From NCBI RefSeq assembly GCF_900142295.1, contig NZ_FSRL01000001.1, positions 2,480,001 to 2,544,000 of the forward strand: a DNA stretch of 64,000 nt, read 5' to 3'. This DNA is from Vannielia litorea (GTDB lineage Bacteria > Pseudomonadota > Alphaproteobacteria > Rhodobacterales > Rhodobacteraceae). The notes below the pieces were generated by a model. It was given only the letters and a program-made list of their open reading frames with translations, had not been told where the DNA came from and searched no databases. Shown one piece after another: positions 8,687-17,647 of this stretch. Every line of letters starts with the position of its first letter. Positions within the stretch are counted from its first letter, which is position 1. A program made the position numbers and the translations under genes.

Positions 8687-10585
8687 ATGACCCCCTTCAC
8701 CGACATCCTCCCCTGCACCCGCCTGCCCCGTTGGGAAAGGCTCGCCGCGACCGCCGCGCTGGGGGTGATCGCCGTCGGCGTCACCGTGCTCTGCATCTGG
8801 TCGGCCTGGTTCGGCTCGATCACCGCGCTGGTGCTGCGCTCGACCTTCTTTTCGCTGATGGTGGCGGGCGGGCTGCTCGTGGTCGCCACCGATCGGCCGG
8901 GCTGGATGCGGCCGGTGCTCTATGCGCTGGCCGGAGCCGTGCTGATCCCCGGCCCCTATCTCTGGGTCAACTACCTGGCCATCGTCCGCTCCGGCGGGAT
9001 CGCCAGCCAGGTCGACATGGCGCTCTTCACCGTCTGCACCGTGGCGGTCCTGGTGCTGGCGCGCTACCTGATCGGCTGGGTCATGGTGGGGCTGGGCGTG
9101 GTGGCGCTGGCCTATGCCTTTTTCGGCGACATGATCCCCGGCACCTATGGGCATGCGGGCTATTCGCTCTCCCGCGTCACCTCCAACCTCTTCCTGCGCA
9201 CCGAGGGGCTGTTCGGCCTGCCGATGGGCGTTGCGGTGCAATACATCCTGCTCTTCTCGCTTCTGGGCACGCTGCTGCTGAAGACAGGGCTGGGGCAGGT
9301 CTTCGTGGACCTTGCCCATGCCATCACCGGGCGCGTGCAGGGCGGGCCGGCGCTGACGGCGGTGGTTTCCTCCACCATGTTCTCCTCGATCAACGGCTCG
9401 GCGGTGGCCGGCGTGGTGACCACCGGCACCTTCACCATTCCGCTGATGAAGCGCACGGGCTACCGGCCCAAGGTGGCGGGCGCGATCGAGGCGGCGGCCA
9501 GTTCGGCGGGGCAGATCATGCCGCCGGTGATGGGCGCCGCGGCCTTCCTGATGGCCGAGATCACCCAGACGCCTTACGCCACCATCGCCGCCGCCGCGCT
9601 GATCCCGGCGCTGCTCTACGTCTTTGCCCTGCTGGTCGGCGTGCGCGAGGAGGCGGGCAAGTTCGACCTGGGCCGCGCCGATCCCGCCGAGATCCCGGCG
9701 CTGCGCGAGGTGCTGGGCAAGCGCGGGCACCTGCTCATTCCGCTCGTCGGCCTCGTGGTGTTCCTGGCCGTGGGCTACACGCCCTCCGCCGCCGCCGTGC
9801 TCTGCCTGGCCACCACGCTCGTTGTCTCGATCTTTTCGAAGCGCACGCGGATCGGGCCGCTGGGCCTTGTGGCCGTGGCGATGGAGACGGTGAAGAACGT
9901 GCTGCCCATCGTCGCCGCCGTGGGCATCGCCGGGATGCTGATCGGGGTTCTGACCCTGACCGGCATGGCGCTGAAGCTGTCGTCGCTGATCCTGTCGGCC
10001 GGGGCGGGCTCGCTGCTGCTGACGCTGGTTCTGACGATGATCGCCAGCTTCGTGCTGGGCCTCGGGATGCCGACCTCGGCGGCCTACCTGCTGCTGGCCA
10101 TCCTGATTGCGCCGGCGCTGGAGCAATTCGGGTTGCCGGTGATCGCGGCGCATATGTTCATCTTCTACTATGGGCTGCTCTCGGCGATCACGCCCCCCGT
10201 GGCGCTTGCGGCCTATGCCGGGGCCTCGATCGCGGGGGCCGAGCCGAACGAGACGGCAATGGAGAGCATCCGGCTCGGTTTCGTGAAGGTGGTGGCGCCC
10301 TTTCTCTTTGTCTACGCGCCGGAGCTTCTGCTGATCGGCACGCCGACGGGCATCGCGCTTGCGACCGTTGCGGCCTTCGCGGGCACCTTTGCTGCCGGCA
10401 CGGCGCTCACCGGCTGGATGATCCGCCCGCTGACGGCGGCGCATCGGGCGGGCTTTGTGGCCGTGGCGGCGCTGGAGACGGTGGCGCTGGTCCTGCCCGT
10501 GGGCGGGGCCACGAGCCTCGTTGCGCAGGGCGCCGGGCTGGCCCTGCTCGGCGGGCTGGTGGTGGCGCTGCGCCGTCCTGCCTAG
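8687..10585 (+). CDS. TRAP transporter fused permease (4TM/12TM, TAXI type)
   Basis: Inner-membrane permease in which the small (DctQ-like) and large (DctM-like) subunits are fused, 632 residues, the expected size for TAXI systems. The hydrophobic N-terminal unit (about residues 20-160) is followed by the DctM core with S-S-I-N-G-S-A-V-A-G and A-A-A-S-S-A-G-Q-I-M-P-P-V-M-G blocks, and later L-G-L-G-M-P-T-S-A-A-Y and A-I-T-P-P-V-A-L-A motifs. The ATG at 8687 is used, and a GTG at 8669 is possible. It completes the transporter begun at 7687. A promoter-like gap of 119 bp separates it from the Rieske oxygenase gene. Confidence 0.92.
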   Translation: MTPFTDILPCTRLPRWERLAATAALGVIAVGVTVLCIWSAWFGSITALVLRSTFFSLMVAGGLLVVATDRPGWMRPVLYALAGAVLIPGPYLWVNYLAIVRSGGIASQVDMALFTVCTVAVLVLARYLIGWVMVGLGVVALAYAFFGDMIPGTYGHAGYSLSRVTSNLFLRTEGLFGLPMGVAVQYILLFSLLGTLLLKTGLGQVFVDLAHAITGRVQGGPALTAVVSSTMFSSINGSAVAGVVTTGTFTIPLMKRTGYRPKVAGAIEAAASSAGQIMPPVMGAAAFLMAEITQTPYATIAAAALIPALLYVFALLVGVREEAGKFDLGRADPAEIPALREVLGKRGHLLIPLVGLVVFLAVGYTPSAAAVLCLATTLVVSIFSKRTRIGPLGLVAVAMETVKNVLPIVAAVGIAGMLIGVLTLTGMALKLSSLILSAGAGSLLLTLVLTMIASFVLGLGMPTSAAYLLLAILIAPALEQFGLPVIAAHMFIFYYGLLSAITPPVALAAYAGASIAGAEPNETAMESIRLGFVKVVAPFLFVYAPELLLIGTPTGIALATVAAFAGTFAAGTALTGWMIRPLTAAHRAGFVAVAALETVALVLPVGGATSLVAQGAGLALLGGLVVALRRPA

Positions 10586-10652
10586 GGGCAGCACGGGCCC
10601 GAGGCACCCGGCGTCTTAGAAACGGCCTAAGCCCTGCCAAGGAGAAGGCGAC

Positions 10653-10680
10653 TTCCGCCTGACGCCACCGGTGCTAATCT
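10653..10680 (+). promoter_or_regulatory. Candidate promoter of the Rieske oxygenase operon
   Basis: TTCCGCC (10653-10659), 15 nt, then TAATCT (10675-10680). The same layout, TTCCGCC-N15-TACACT, occurs before the flavoenzyme gene of the same operon (12999-13026). An inverted repeat CTTAG-N7-CTAAG lies just upstream, around 10616-10632. Assignment as -35/-10 rests only on position and on the recurrence. Confidence 0.35.
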
Positions 10681-10704
10681 CGCGGACGGAAGGAGCCCGA
10701 CACC

Positions 10705-11844
10705 ATGGCCAAGGATCACCTCGCCGCCCCGCTGATCGACGCGCTGCGCGCCGCCGCCGAAGCCCCCTTCGAGCAGGCCCGCGCGATGCCGCCCTCGGTT
10801 TACACCTCCGACGACTTTCTGGCACTGGAGCTGGAGCACATCTTCCGCCGCGAGTGGTTTTGCGTGGGCCGCGCCTCGGCGCTGGCGGAACCGGGCGCGT
10901 ACCTGACCTGCGAACTGGCGGGCCAGCCGGTGCTGGTGGTCCGCGACGGCGCGGGGATCCGGGCGATGAGCAACGTCTGCCTGCACCGGATGTCCACGCT
11001 GCTGGAGGGGCGCGGGCGGGTGCGCAGCATCGTCTGCCCCTACCACGCCTGGACCTACAACCTCGACGGCAGCCTGCGCGGCGCCCCGGCGATGGGGCAG
11101 AACGCGGGGTTCTGCAAGGGCGACTACCGGCTGCCGGAGCTGCGCTGCGAGGTCTGGCTGGGCTGGGTCTTCGTCACGCTCGACCCGCAGGCCGCGCCGG
11201 TGGCCGAACGGTTGGCGGAGGTGGAGGCGCTGATCGCGGGCTACGACATGGCGCGCTACACCGAGAGCTTCTTCGAGACCCATGTCTGGGACACCAACTG
11301 GAAGGTGCTCGCCGAGAACTTCATGGAGAGCTACCACCTGCCGGTCTGCCACGCGGGCACCATCGGGGGCTTGAGCCGGCTCGACGAGATGATCTGCCCG
11401 CCGGGGCGCGAGGCCTTCAACTATCACACGATCCTGAAGGACGACTCGCTCAGGATCGCCATGGCGCATGCCTCGAACGACCGCCTGCAGGGGGACGAAC
11501 GGCGCACCACCTTTCTGCTGGCGCTCTACCCCTCGCTGCTCATCACCCTGACGCCCGGCTATTTCTGGTATCTCTCGCTGCACCCCAGGGGGCCGGGGCA
11601 GGTCTCGATCCGCTTTGGCGGCGGCATGTCCGACGATTACGCGGGCGATGCCGATGCGGCGGAGAATTTCGCCGCGCTGAAGTCCCTGCTCGACGACGTG
11701 AACGTGGAAGACCGGGGCTGCACCGAGAAGGTCTATCGCGGGCTCTGCTCGGATGCCGCCCGGCCCGGCCACCTCAGCCACCTCGAGCGCCCGAACTACG
11801 ATTTTGCCCGCTACCTGCTGGCCCGCATCACGGAGACCGCCTGA
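10705..11844 (+). CDS. Rieske non-heme iron oxygenase alpha subunit (betaine/carnitine-oxygenase-like)
   Basis: Catalytic subunit of a two-component oxygenase, 379 residues. The Rieske cluster ligands are C92-L-H94 and C111-P-Y-H114 with the standard 16-residue spacing. The mononuclear iron site shows H211 and H216 in E-N-F-M-E-S-Y-H-L-P-V-C-H, with a Glu (E208) where ring-hydroxylating dioxygenases have the bridging Asp. A bridging Glu is known from carnitine monooxygenase CntA and relatives acting on quaternary amines. The ATG at 10705 has a GGAAGGAG box. It is the first gene of a coupled catabolic operon. No reductase gene is adjacent, so electrons must come from elsewhere. N-demethylation or C-N cleavage of a methylated amine is the likely reaction. 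Confidence 0.85.
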   Translation: MAKDHLAAPLIDALRAAAEAPFEQARAMPPSVYTSDDFLALELEHIFRREWFCVGRASALAEPGAYLTCELAGQPVLVVRDGAGIRAMSNVCLHRMSTLLEGRGRVRSIVCPYHAWTYNLDGSLRGAPAMGQNAGFCKGDYRLPELRCEVWLGWVFVTLDPQAAPVAERLAEVEALIAGYDMARYTESFFETHVWDTNWKVLAENFMESYHLPVCHAGTIGGLSRLDEMICPPGREAFNYHTILKDDSLRIAMAHASNDRLQGDERRTTFLLALYPSLLITLTPGYFWYLSLHPRGPGQVSIRFGGGMSDDYAGDADAAENFAALKSLLDDVNVEDRGCTEKVYRGLCSDAARPGHLSHLERPNYDFARYLLARITETA

Positions 11845-11845
11845 C

Positions 11846-12274
11846 ATGGCCCACACCCGCATCCGCCCCTTCAACACCGCCGATACCTACCCCGAGCAGC
11901 GGCTCGACAACGACCTCGCCCAGGGGGTGGTGACGGAGGGAGGCCGGATCGTCTGGCTGCGGGGGCAATGCCCGCAGGAGCTGGACACGGCGAAGAACCT
12001 GCCGAGCCATGACCCGGCGGAGCAGGCGCACAAGGTGATGCAGAACATCCGGCAGCTGATCGAGGAGGCCGGCGGGCGGATGGAGCACCTGGTCAAGCTG
12101 GTGGTCTACCTGACCGACGTGCGCCACCGGGAGGCGGTGTATCGGGTGATGGGCGAATACATTCGCGGCGTGCACCCGGTCTGCACCGGGCTGGTGGTGG
12201 TGGCGCTGGCGCGGCCCGAGTGGCTGGTGGAGATCGATGCGACGGCGGTGATCCCGGAGGGGTATGCCCCATGA
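11846..12274 (+). CDS. RidA family protein (YjgF/YER057c/UK114)
   Basis: 142-residue RidA-family protein starting 1 nt after the oxygenase stop. The C-terminal half (R-Q-L-I-E-E-A-G-G ... L-V-K-L-V-V-Y-L-T-D-V ... E-I-D-A-T-A-V-I) matches the family core. RidA proteins hydrolyse reactive enamines or imines released by PLP enzymes and amine oxidases, which fits an operon with an oxygenase, an amine-dehydrogenase-like flavoenzyme and a PLP decarboxylase. It is longer at the N-terminus than RidA proper (about 128 residues), so it may be a specialised paralogue. The stop overlaps the next start (ATGA). Confidence 0.85.
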   Translation: MAHTRIRPFNTADTYPEQRLDNDLAQGVVTEGGRIVWLRGQCPQELDTAKNLPSHDPAEQAHKVMQNIRQLIEEAGGRMEHLVKLVVYLTDVRHREAVYRVMGEYIRGVHPVCTGLVVVALARPEWLVEIDATAVIPEGYAP

Positions 12275-12945
12275 CCTTCTCGCTGGTGGCAAGATGCGCC
12301 GAGACGGGCATGTTCGGCGTGGCGATCTCGTCGTCCTCCCCGGCGGTGGCCGCGCGCTGCAGCCACGCGCGGGCGGGTGTGGGCGCCGTGGCGAGCCAGA
12401 ACGTGACCGACCCCAAGCTGGGGCCCATGGCGCTGGGGCTGATGGAAGGCGGCGCGAGTGCCGCAGAGGCGGTGGCCGAGGTCAAGCGGCGCGGCGCCTT
12501 CATCGAATACCGCCAGGTGCTGGCGGTGGACGGCGCGGGCGGCACGGCGATCCACTCGGGGCCGAACAGCCTGGGCATCTGGACCCAGGCGCAGGGCGAC
12601 AACGTGGCCTCGGGCGGCAACATGCTGGCCCATGACGGCGTGCCGGGGGCGATCGTGGAGGCGTTCGAGGCCGCAACCGGGCACCTGGGCGACCGGCTGA
12701 TGGTGGCGCTGCGCGCCGGGCTGGCCGCGGGCGGAGAGGCCGGCCCGGTGCACTCGGCCGGGCTGCTGGTGGTTGACGAACAACCCTGGCCGCTGGCGGA
12801 TCTGCGCTGCGACTGGACGGAGGCCTGCCCGATCGAGGCGGTGGCAGCGGCCTGGGAGGTCTACAAACCGCAGGCGGCGGCCTATGTGCAGCGGGCGCTC
12901 GATCCGAGGGCGGCGCCGAGCTACGGGGTGCCGGGGGACGAGTAG
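12271..12945 (+). CDS. DUF1028 domain-containing protein
   Basis: 224-residue protein whose ATG at 12271 overlaps the RidA stop by 4 nt. It begins M-T-F-S-L-V-A-R and continues G-M-F-G-V-A-I-S-S-S-S and G-V-G-A-V-A-S-Q-N, the DUF1028 signature. Members are thought to have an Ntn-hydrolase-like fold, and a small nucleophilic residue (T2) at the processed N-terminus is consistent with that. The family recurs next to amidohydrolases and RidA proteins, so an amide or imide hydrolysis step is a reasonable guess. No characterised activity can be assigned. Confidence 0.8.
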   Translation: MTFSLVARCAETGMFGVAISSSSPAVAARCSHARAGVGAVASQNVTDPKLGPMALGLMEGGASAAEAVAEVKRRGAFIEYRQVLAVDGAGGTAIHSGPNSLGIWTQAQGDNVASGGNMLAHDGVPGAIVEAFEAATGHLGDRLMVALRAGLAAGGEAGPVHSAGLLVVDEQPWPLADLRCDWTEACPIEAVAAAWEVYKPQAAAYVQRALDPRAAPSYGVPGDE

Positions 12946-12998
12946 GCCGGGGCAGCGCCTCGGACCCGGCCCGGAGCGCAGGACGCGAAGAGCGCCCC

Positions 12999-13026
12999 TT
13001 CCGCCCCGCGACGCACCCGCTACACT
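12999..13026 (+). promoter_or_regulatory. Candidate internal promoter before the flavoenzyme gene
   Basis: TTCCGCC (12999-13005), 15 nt, TACACT (13021-13026), in the only sizeable gap (109 bp) of the operon. The spacing is identical to the site at 10653-10680. It may raise expression of the downstream three genes independently. Confidence 0.3.
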
Positions 13027-13054
13027 CCCCGGAGCCAGATCACGGAGTCAGACC

Positions 13055-15124
13055 TTGCGAGATCCCCGCTACGACATCCTCTTCGAGCCGCTCCGGATCG
13101 GCCCGGTCACCGCGCCCAACCGCTTCTACCAGGTGCCGCACTGCAACGGCGGCGGCTACCGCGACCCCTCGGCGGCGGCCGAGATGCGCGGGATCAAGGC
13201 GGAGGGCGGCTGGGGCGTGATCTTCACCGAGCAATGCGAGATGCATCACACCTCGGAAATCACCCCTTTCATCGAGCTGCGGCTCTGGGAAGACAAGGAC
13301 ATCCCCGGCCTCGCGCGGATGGCGGGCAAGATGAAGAGCCACGGCGCGCTGGCGGGCATCCAGCTGGCCTATTCGGGCGTGAACGGGCCCAATTTCTACA
13401 CCCGCGAGGTGCCGCGTGCGGTCTCGCCCATGCCGATCCGCACCTTCACCAACGAGCCGCTGCACGCCCGCGGCATGGACAAGTCCGAGATCGCCGACCT
13501 GCGGCGCTGGTTCGTCACCGCCGCGAAACGGTCGAAACAGGCGGGGTTCGACCTGATCTGCCTCTACGGGGCGCATGGGTTCGGGATCTTCCAGCACTTC
13601 CTCTCCCGCGCCACCAACCAGCGCGATGACGAATATGGCGGATCGCTCGAGAACCGCTCGCGCTTTGCCCGCGAGGTGGTGGCCGATATCCGCGACGCGG
13701 TGGGCGATACGATGGGTCTCACCCTGCGGGTGAGCCTTGACGAGACCATCGGGGAGCTGGGCTTTTCCAACGCCGAGTTGCGCGATTTCATCGAGATGAA
13801 CGCCGAGCTGCCCGACCTCTGGGATCTCGCCCATGGCACCTGGCACGACTGCTCGGGGCCTTCGCGCTTTACGGACGAGGCGGCGCAGGAGACGCTGGTG
13901 CGCGGGATCAAGGCGCTGACCACGCGGCCGGTGGTGGGGGTCGGGCGGTTCACCTCGCCCGACGTGATGGCGCGGATGATCCGCTCCGGCACGCTCGATG
14001 CCATCGGCTGCGCGCGGCCCTCGATCGCCGACCCGTTCCTGCCGCGCAAGATTGGCGAGGGGCGGGTGGAAGACATCCGCGAGTGCATCGGCTGCAACAT
14101 CTGCATCACCGGCGACATGACGATGAGCCTCTCCCGCTGCACCCAGAACCCGACCTTCATGGAGGAGTGGCGCAAGGGCTGGCATCCCGAGCGGATGAAC
14201 GCCAAGGGCCCGTCCGAGCGGGTGCTGGTGGTGGGCGCGGGGCCTGCCGGGCTGGAGGCGACGCGGGCGCTTGCCGAGCGCGGCTATGACGTGGCCCTGG
14301 CCGAGGCGGGCCGGGAGCTTGGGGGACGGGTGGCGCGGGAGCGGCTGCTGCCGGGGCTCGCCGCCTGGGGCCGGGTGGCGGATTACCGCGCCTACCAGAT
14401 CGGGCAGAAGCCCAACGTGGAGACATGTTTCGACAGCGCGCTGGACGCGGAGAGCATCCTGGAGTTCGGCTTCGAGCACATCTGCATCGCCACCGGGGCG
14501 ACATGGCGGCGCGACGGGGTGGCGCGGCAGCACGTGGTGCCGATGAAAGCCGACCCCGGGATGCCGGTCTTCACGCCCGATGACCTGATGGCGGGCGCCC
14601 GGCCCGAGGGCCGCGTGGTGATCTACGACGACGACCACTACTACATGGGCGGGGTGCTGGCCGAGTTGCTGGCGCGCGAGGGGTTCGAGGTGAGCATCGT
14701 CACCCCCTCGGCCTATCTCTCCGACTGGACGGTGAACACGCTGGAGCAGCACGCCATTCACCGCAGGCTGGCCGGGCTCGGGGTGGAGATCGTGCTGAAC
14801 CGGGGCGTGGTGGAGATCGGCGCGGGCCGGGTGGTGACCAATTGCACCTACACCGACACGCTGACGCCGATGGACTGCGACGCGGTTGTGATGGTGGCCT
14901 CGCGGGTCGAGACAGACGAGGTTTATCGCGACCTCAGGGCGCGGCAGGCGGATTGGGCGGATGCGGGGGTGAAATCGGTGAAGATCATCGGCGATGCCGA
15001 GGCGCCGGGCCCGATTGCCTGGGCCACCTACGCGGGCCACCGCTACGCGCGGGAGCTGGACGAGGCGCCCCCGGGCGACGCCCTGCCCTTCCGCCGCGAG
15101 ATCACCGGGCTGGCCGAGGCATGA
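13055..15124 (+). CDS. TMADH-like FMN/[4Fe-4S]/FAD oxidoreductase (amine demethylase type)
   Basis: 689-residue multidomain flavoenzyme. Residues about 1-340 are the FMN TIM barrel of the old-yellow-enzyme family. The cluster site C-I-G-C-N-I-C followed by 11 residues and C-T-Q-N-P is the [4Fe-4S] signature of the trimethylamine dehydrogenase / 2,4-dienoyl-CoA reductase group. The C-terminal half starts with the dinucleotide loop V-V-G-A-G-P-A-G-L-E-A. The start is set to TTG at 13055, because a CGGAG box is 8 nt upstream and the protein then begins at R-D-P-R-Y-D-I-L-F as in relatives. Role: oxidative N-demethylation of a secondary or tertiary amine is likely, given the oxygenase upstream. 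The stop overlaps the next start (ATGA). Confidence 0.85.
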   Translation: MRDPRYDILFEPLRIGPVTAPNRFYQVPHCNGGGYRDPSAAAEMRGIKAEGGWGVIFTEQCEMHHTSEITPFIELRLWEDKDIPGLARMAGKMKSHGALAGIQLAYSGVNGPNFYTREVPRAVSPMPIRTFTNEPLHARGMDKSEIADLRRWFVTAAKRSKQAGFDLICLYGAHGFGIFQHFLSRATNQRDDEYGGSLENRSRFAREVVADIRDAVGDTMGLTLRVSLDETIGELGFSNAELRDFIEMNAELPDLWDLAHGTWHDCSGPSRFTDEAAQETLVRGIKALTTRPVVGVGRFTSPDVMARMIRSGTLDAIGCARPSIADPFLPRKIGEGRVEDIRECIGCNICITGDMTMSLSRCTQNPTFMEEWRKGWHPERMNAKGPSERVLVVGAGPAGLEATRALAERGYDVALAEAGRELGGRVARERLLPGLAAWGRVADYRAYQIGQKPNVETCFDSALDAESILEFGFEHICIATGATWRRDGVARQHVVPMKADPGMPVFTPDDLMAGARPEGRVVIYDDDHYYMGGVLAELLAREGFEVSIVTPSAYLSDWTVNTLEQHAIHRRLAGLGVEIVLNRGVVEIGAGRVVTNCTYTDTLTPMDCDAVVMVASRVETDEVYRDLRARQADWADAGVKSVKIIGDAEAPGPIAWATYAGHRYARELDEAPPGDALPFRREITGLAEA

Positions 15125-16455
15125 CCGGGCCCTTCCCCTTTCCGCCCGCCGCGACCGAGGAGATCCTCGGCTGGACCTCGCGCCGTATCGCCTCCGGTCC
15201 CGACCCAAAGCACGGCGCGCAGGCCCATGCCGCGCTCGACCCGGTGCTGGGCGGCTCGATCACCGAGGCCGGCCTCGGCGCAGAGGCGGCGTTCAGGCTC
15301 TTCACCGAGACCATCGTGCCCTCGACGCGCCCCTTCGGGCACCCGACCTCGCTGTCGTTCGTGGCCTCTGCACCGTCGCGGGCGGCGCTCAGCTTCGATG
15401 CGGCGCTGGGGGCGGCGGGGATCTTCGCGGGCAACTGGGACGGCGGCGCCGGGGCGATCCATGCCGAGAACCAGGCGATCCGCTGGCTGGCCGACCTTGC
15501 CGGATGGGGGCCGAGCGCGGGGGGCGTGTTCGTGGCGGGCGGCACGCTGGGCAACCTCTCGGCACTTCACGCGGCGCGGGAGTGGAAAGCGCGGCAGGCA
15601 CCGCGGCCCGACCGCTGGGCGGTGCTCTGCTCCAGCGAGGCCCATTCGTCGATCAAGGCCGTCGCGCGGGTGATGGACGTGGAGGTGATCGAGGTGGAGG
15701 CCGACGCCACGGGCCGGATGACGGCAGAGGCCGCCGCCGCGCGGCTCACATCGGCCGTCTTTGCCGTGGTCGCCAATGGCGGGGCCACCAACTGCGGCGC
15801 GGTGGACGACATCGCCGGGCTGGCCGAGCTGGCCGAGCGCCACGGGTTCTGGCTGCATGTGGATGGCGCCTATGGCGGCGCCGCGCTGGCCGATCCGGCA
15901 TTGCGGGAGGCCTTCGACGGGATCGCCCGCGCCCAGAGCCTGATCGTCGACCCGCACAAGTGGCTCTTTGCCCCCTATGACAGCTGTGCCCTGGTCTATG
16001 CCGATGCGGGCCACGGCGCGGCGGCGCATGGGCAGCAGGCAGTCTATCTCGACACGGTGGACAAGACCCACTGGAACCCCTCCGACTATGCGCTGCACCT
16101 GACCCGCCGGGCGCGGGGGCTGCCGCTGTGGTTTTCGCTCGCCGTCCACGGCACGGCGGCCTACGCGGCGGCGATTGGCCGGACGCGGGAGATTGCCGAG
16201 GCGCTGGCAGAGGGAATCGCGGCGACCGAGGGGCTGGAGCTGATCCTCGGGCCGCAGCTCACGGTGATCCTGTTCCGGCCGCTCGGCATGGGCGAAGAGG
16301 CGATGGTGGCCTGGGCCGAGGGGCACCGCCGCTCGGGGGCGCTGCTCTGCCTGCCGACGCGGTGGCGCGGGGAGATGGTCTTCAGGCTTTGCGTGGTGAA
16401 CCCGGAGACCGACCCGGAGGAGGTGCTGGCCGTGCTGCGGAGCCTGGTGAGATGA
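15121..16455 (+). CDS. PLP-dependent group II decarboxylase
   Basis: 444-residue fold-type I PLP enzyme of the glutamate/aromatic-L-amino-acid decarboxylase family. The Schiff-base lysine is K280 in D-P-H-K-W-L-F, preceded by the cofactor-binding V-D-G-A-Y-G-G block, and there is an early G-H-P-T-S-L-S-F motif. The ATG at 15121 overlaps the previous stop by 4 nt. In this operon it could decarboxylate the amino acid released after demethylation and/or deacylation. Substrate specificity cannot be read from the sequence. Confidence 0.87.
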   Translation: MTGPFPFPPAATEEILGWTSRRIASGPDPKHGAQAHAALDPVLGGSITEAGLGAEAAFRLFTETIVPSTRPFGHPTSLSFVASAPSRAALSFDAALGAAGIFAGNWDGGAGAIHAENQAIRWLADLAGWGPSAGGVFVAGGTLGNLSALHAAREWKARQAPRPDRWAVLCSSEAHSSIKAVARVMDVEVIEVEADATGRMTAEAAAARLTSAVFAVVANGGATNCGAVDDIAGLAELAERHGFWLHVDGAYGGAALADPALREAFDGIARAQSLIVDPHKWLFAPYDSCALVYADAGHGAAAHGQQAVYLDTVDKTHWNPSDYALHLTRRARGLPLWFSLAVHGTAAYAAAIGRTREIAEALAEGIAATEGLELILGPQLTVILFRPLGMGEEAMVAWAEGHRRSGALLCLPTRWRGEMVFRLCVVNPETDPEEVLAVLRSLVR

Positions 16456-17582
16456 AAACGGTGGAGATCCTCGACAAGCTGGTGAGCTTCGACACGGTGA
16501 GCGCCAAGAGCAACCTTGGGCTGCTGGACTGGGTGGAGGCCTTCCTGCGCGAGCGCGGGGCGCGGCTGCGCCGGGTGCCCGACCCCGACCAGCCCAAGGC
16601 CGGGCTGATCGCGGAACTGGGCCCGCAGGGCGCGGGCGTGATGCTCTCGGCCCATACCGACGTGGTGCCGGTGGAGGGGCAGGCCTGGAGCCGCGACCCG
16701 TTTCGGCTGACCCGCGAGGGCGCGCGGCTCTACGGGCGCGGGACGACCGACATGAAGGGCTTTCTGGCGGCGATGCTCTCGGCTGCCGACCGGGCCTCGG
16801 GGATGGAACTTTCGGAGCCGCTGAAGCTCTCGATCTCCTGGGACGAGGAAATCGGCTGCCTCGGTATCGCCAAGATGGCCGGGGCGCTGGCGGAGGCCAC
16901 CCCCCTGCCGCGTGCCTGCATCGTGGGCGAGCCCACGGAGATGCAGGTGGCCACCGGGCACAAGGGCAAGCAGGCGCTGAAGGCGGTGTGCCGGGGAGAG
17001 GCGGGCCATTCGGCGCTGGCGCCGCGCTTCGTGAACGCGCTGCACCTCGCCGCCGAGATGGTGGCAGGGCTGCGGGCAATGCAGGACGACATCGCCGCGC
17101 GGGGCGCCCGCGACGAAGGCTACGCGGTGCCCTATACCACGCTCCATTCCGGGCAGCTCACCGGCGGCACGGCGCTCAACATCGTGCCGGACCGGGCCGA
17201 GCTGCTCTTCGAGTTCCGCCACCTCGCCGCCGATGCGCCCGAGAGCCTGCTGGCCCGGATCGACGAGATGGCGGCGGAGATCGCGGGGCGCTTTCCGGGC
17301 GGCGGCATCGCGGTGGAGCGGCTCAACGCCTATCCCGGCCTCGACACGCCCGCCGACAGCGCGGCCACCCGTCTGGTGCAGCGGCTGGCGCAGAGCAACG
17401 GCACGATGAAGGTGGCCTATGGCACCGAGGCGGGCACCTTCCACGGCCTCGGCGTGCCCACCCTCGTTTGCGGGCCGGGCTCGATGGAGGGTCAGGGGCA
17501 CAAGCCGGATGAATACGTGGAGCTGGCCCAGCTCGACGCCTGCGACGCCATGCTGGACCGGCTGCTCGCCGAGCTGCGCTGA
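16452..17582 (+). CDS. argE: M20 family metallo-deacylase (ArgE/acetylornithine deacetylase type)
   Basis: 376-residue zinc amidohydrolase of the ArgE subgroup, normal length. Metal-site motifs are S-A-H-T-D-V-V-P, G-R-G-T-T-D-M-K-G, W-D-E-E-I-G-C and G-E-P-T, and a late H residue lies near the C-terminus. The start ATG at 16452 overlaps the decarboxylase stop (ATGA). Being last in a catabolic operon rather than near arginine biosynthesis genes, it more likely removes an acyl group from an imported N-acyl amino compound than from N-acetylornithine. The gene name marks family, not proven substrate. Confidence 0.85.
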   Translation: MKTVEILDKLVSFDTVSAKSNLGLLDWVEAFLRERGARLRRVPDPDQPKAGLIAELGPQGAGVMLSAHTDVVPVEGQAWSRDPFRLTREGARLYGRGTTDMKGFLAAMLSAADRASGMELSEPLKLSISWDEEIGCLGIAKMAGALAEATPLPRACIVGEPTEMQVATGHKGKQALKAVCRGEAGHSALAPRFVNALHLAAEMVAGLRAMQDDIAARGARDEGYAVPYTTLHSGQLTGGTALNIVPDRAELLFEFRHLAADAPESLLARIDEMAAEIAGRFPGGGIAVERLNAYPGLDTPADSAATRLVQRLAQSNGTMKVAYGTEAGTFHGLGVPTLVCGPGSMEGQGHKPDEYVELAQLDACDAMLDRLLAELR

Positions 17583-17615
17583 GGCCGCGCCGTGGCGCTG
17601 CGCCCCGGGAACGAC

Positions 17616-17637
17616 GGCGGCAGGTGCCGGAGCCGCC
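17616..17637. terminator. Weak hairpin between convergent argE-like and amidotransferase genes
   Basis: GGCGGC (17616-17621) pairs with GCCGCC (17632-17637) in the 65-bp convergent gap. There is no T-run on either strand, so only weak or bidirectional termination is suggested. Confidence 0.35.
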
Positions 17638-17647
17638 CGCCTGGCCC

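Noticed and set aside
8537..10594. 685-codon minus-strand frame opposite the TRAP fusion permease
   Set aside because: It is a charged, Arg/His/Gln-rich low-complexity translation with no domain, while the opposite strand encodes a clear 632-residue permease.
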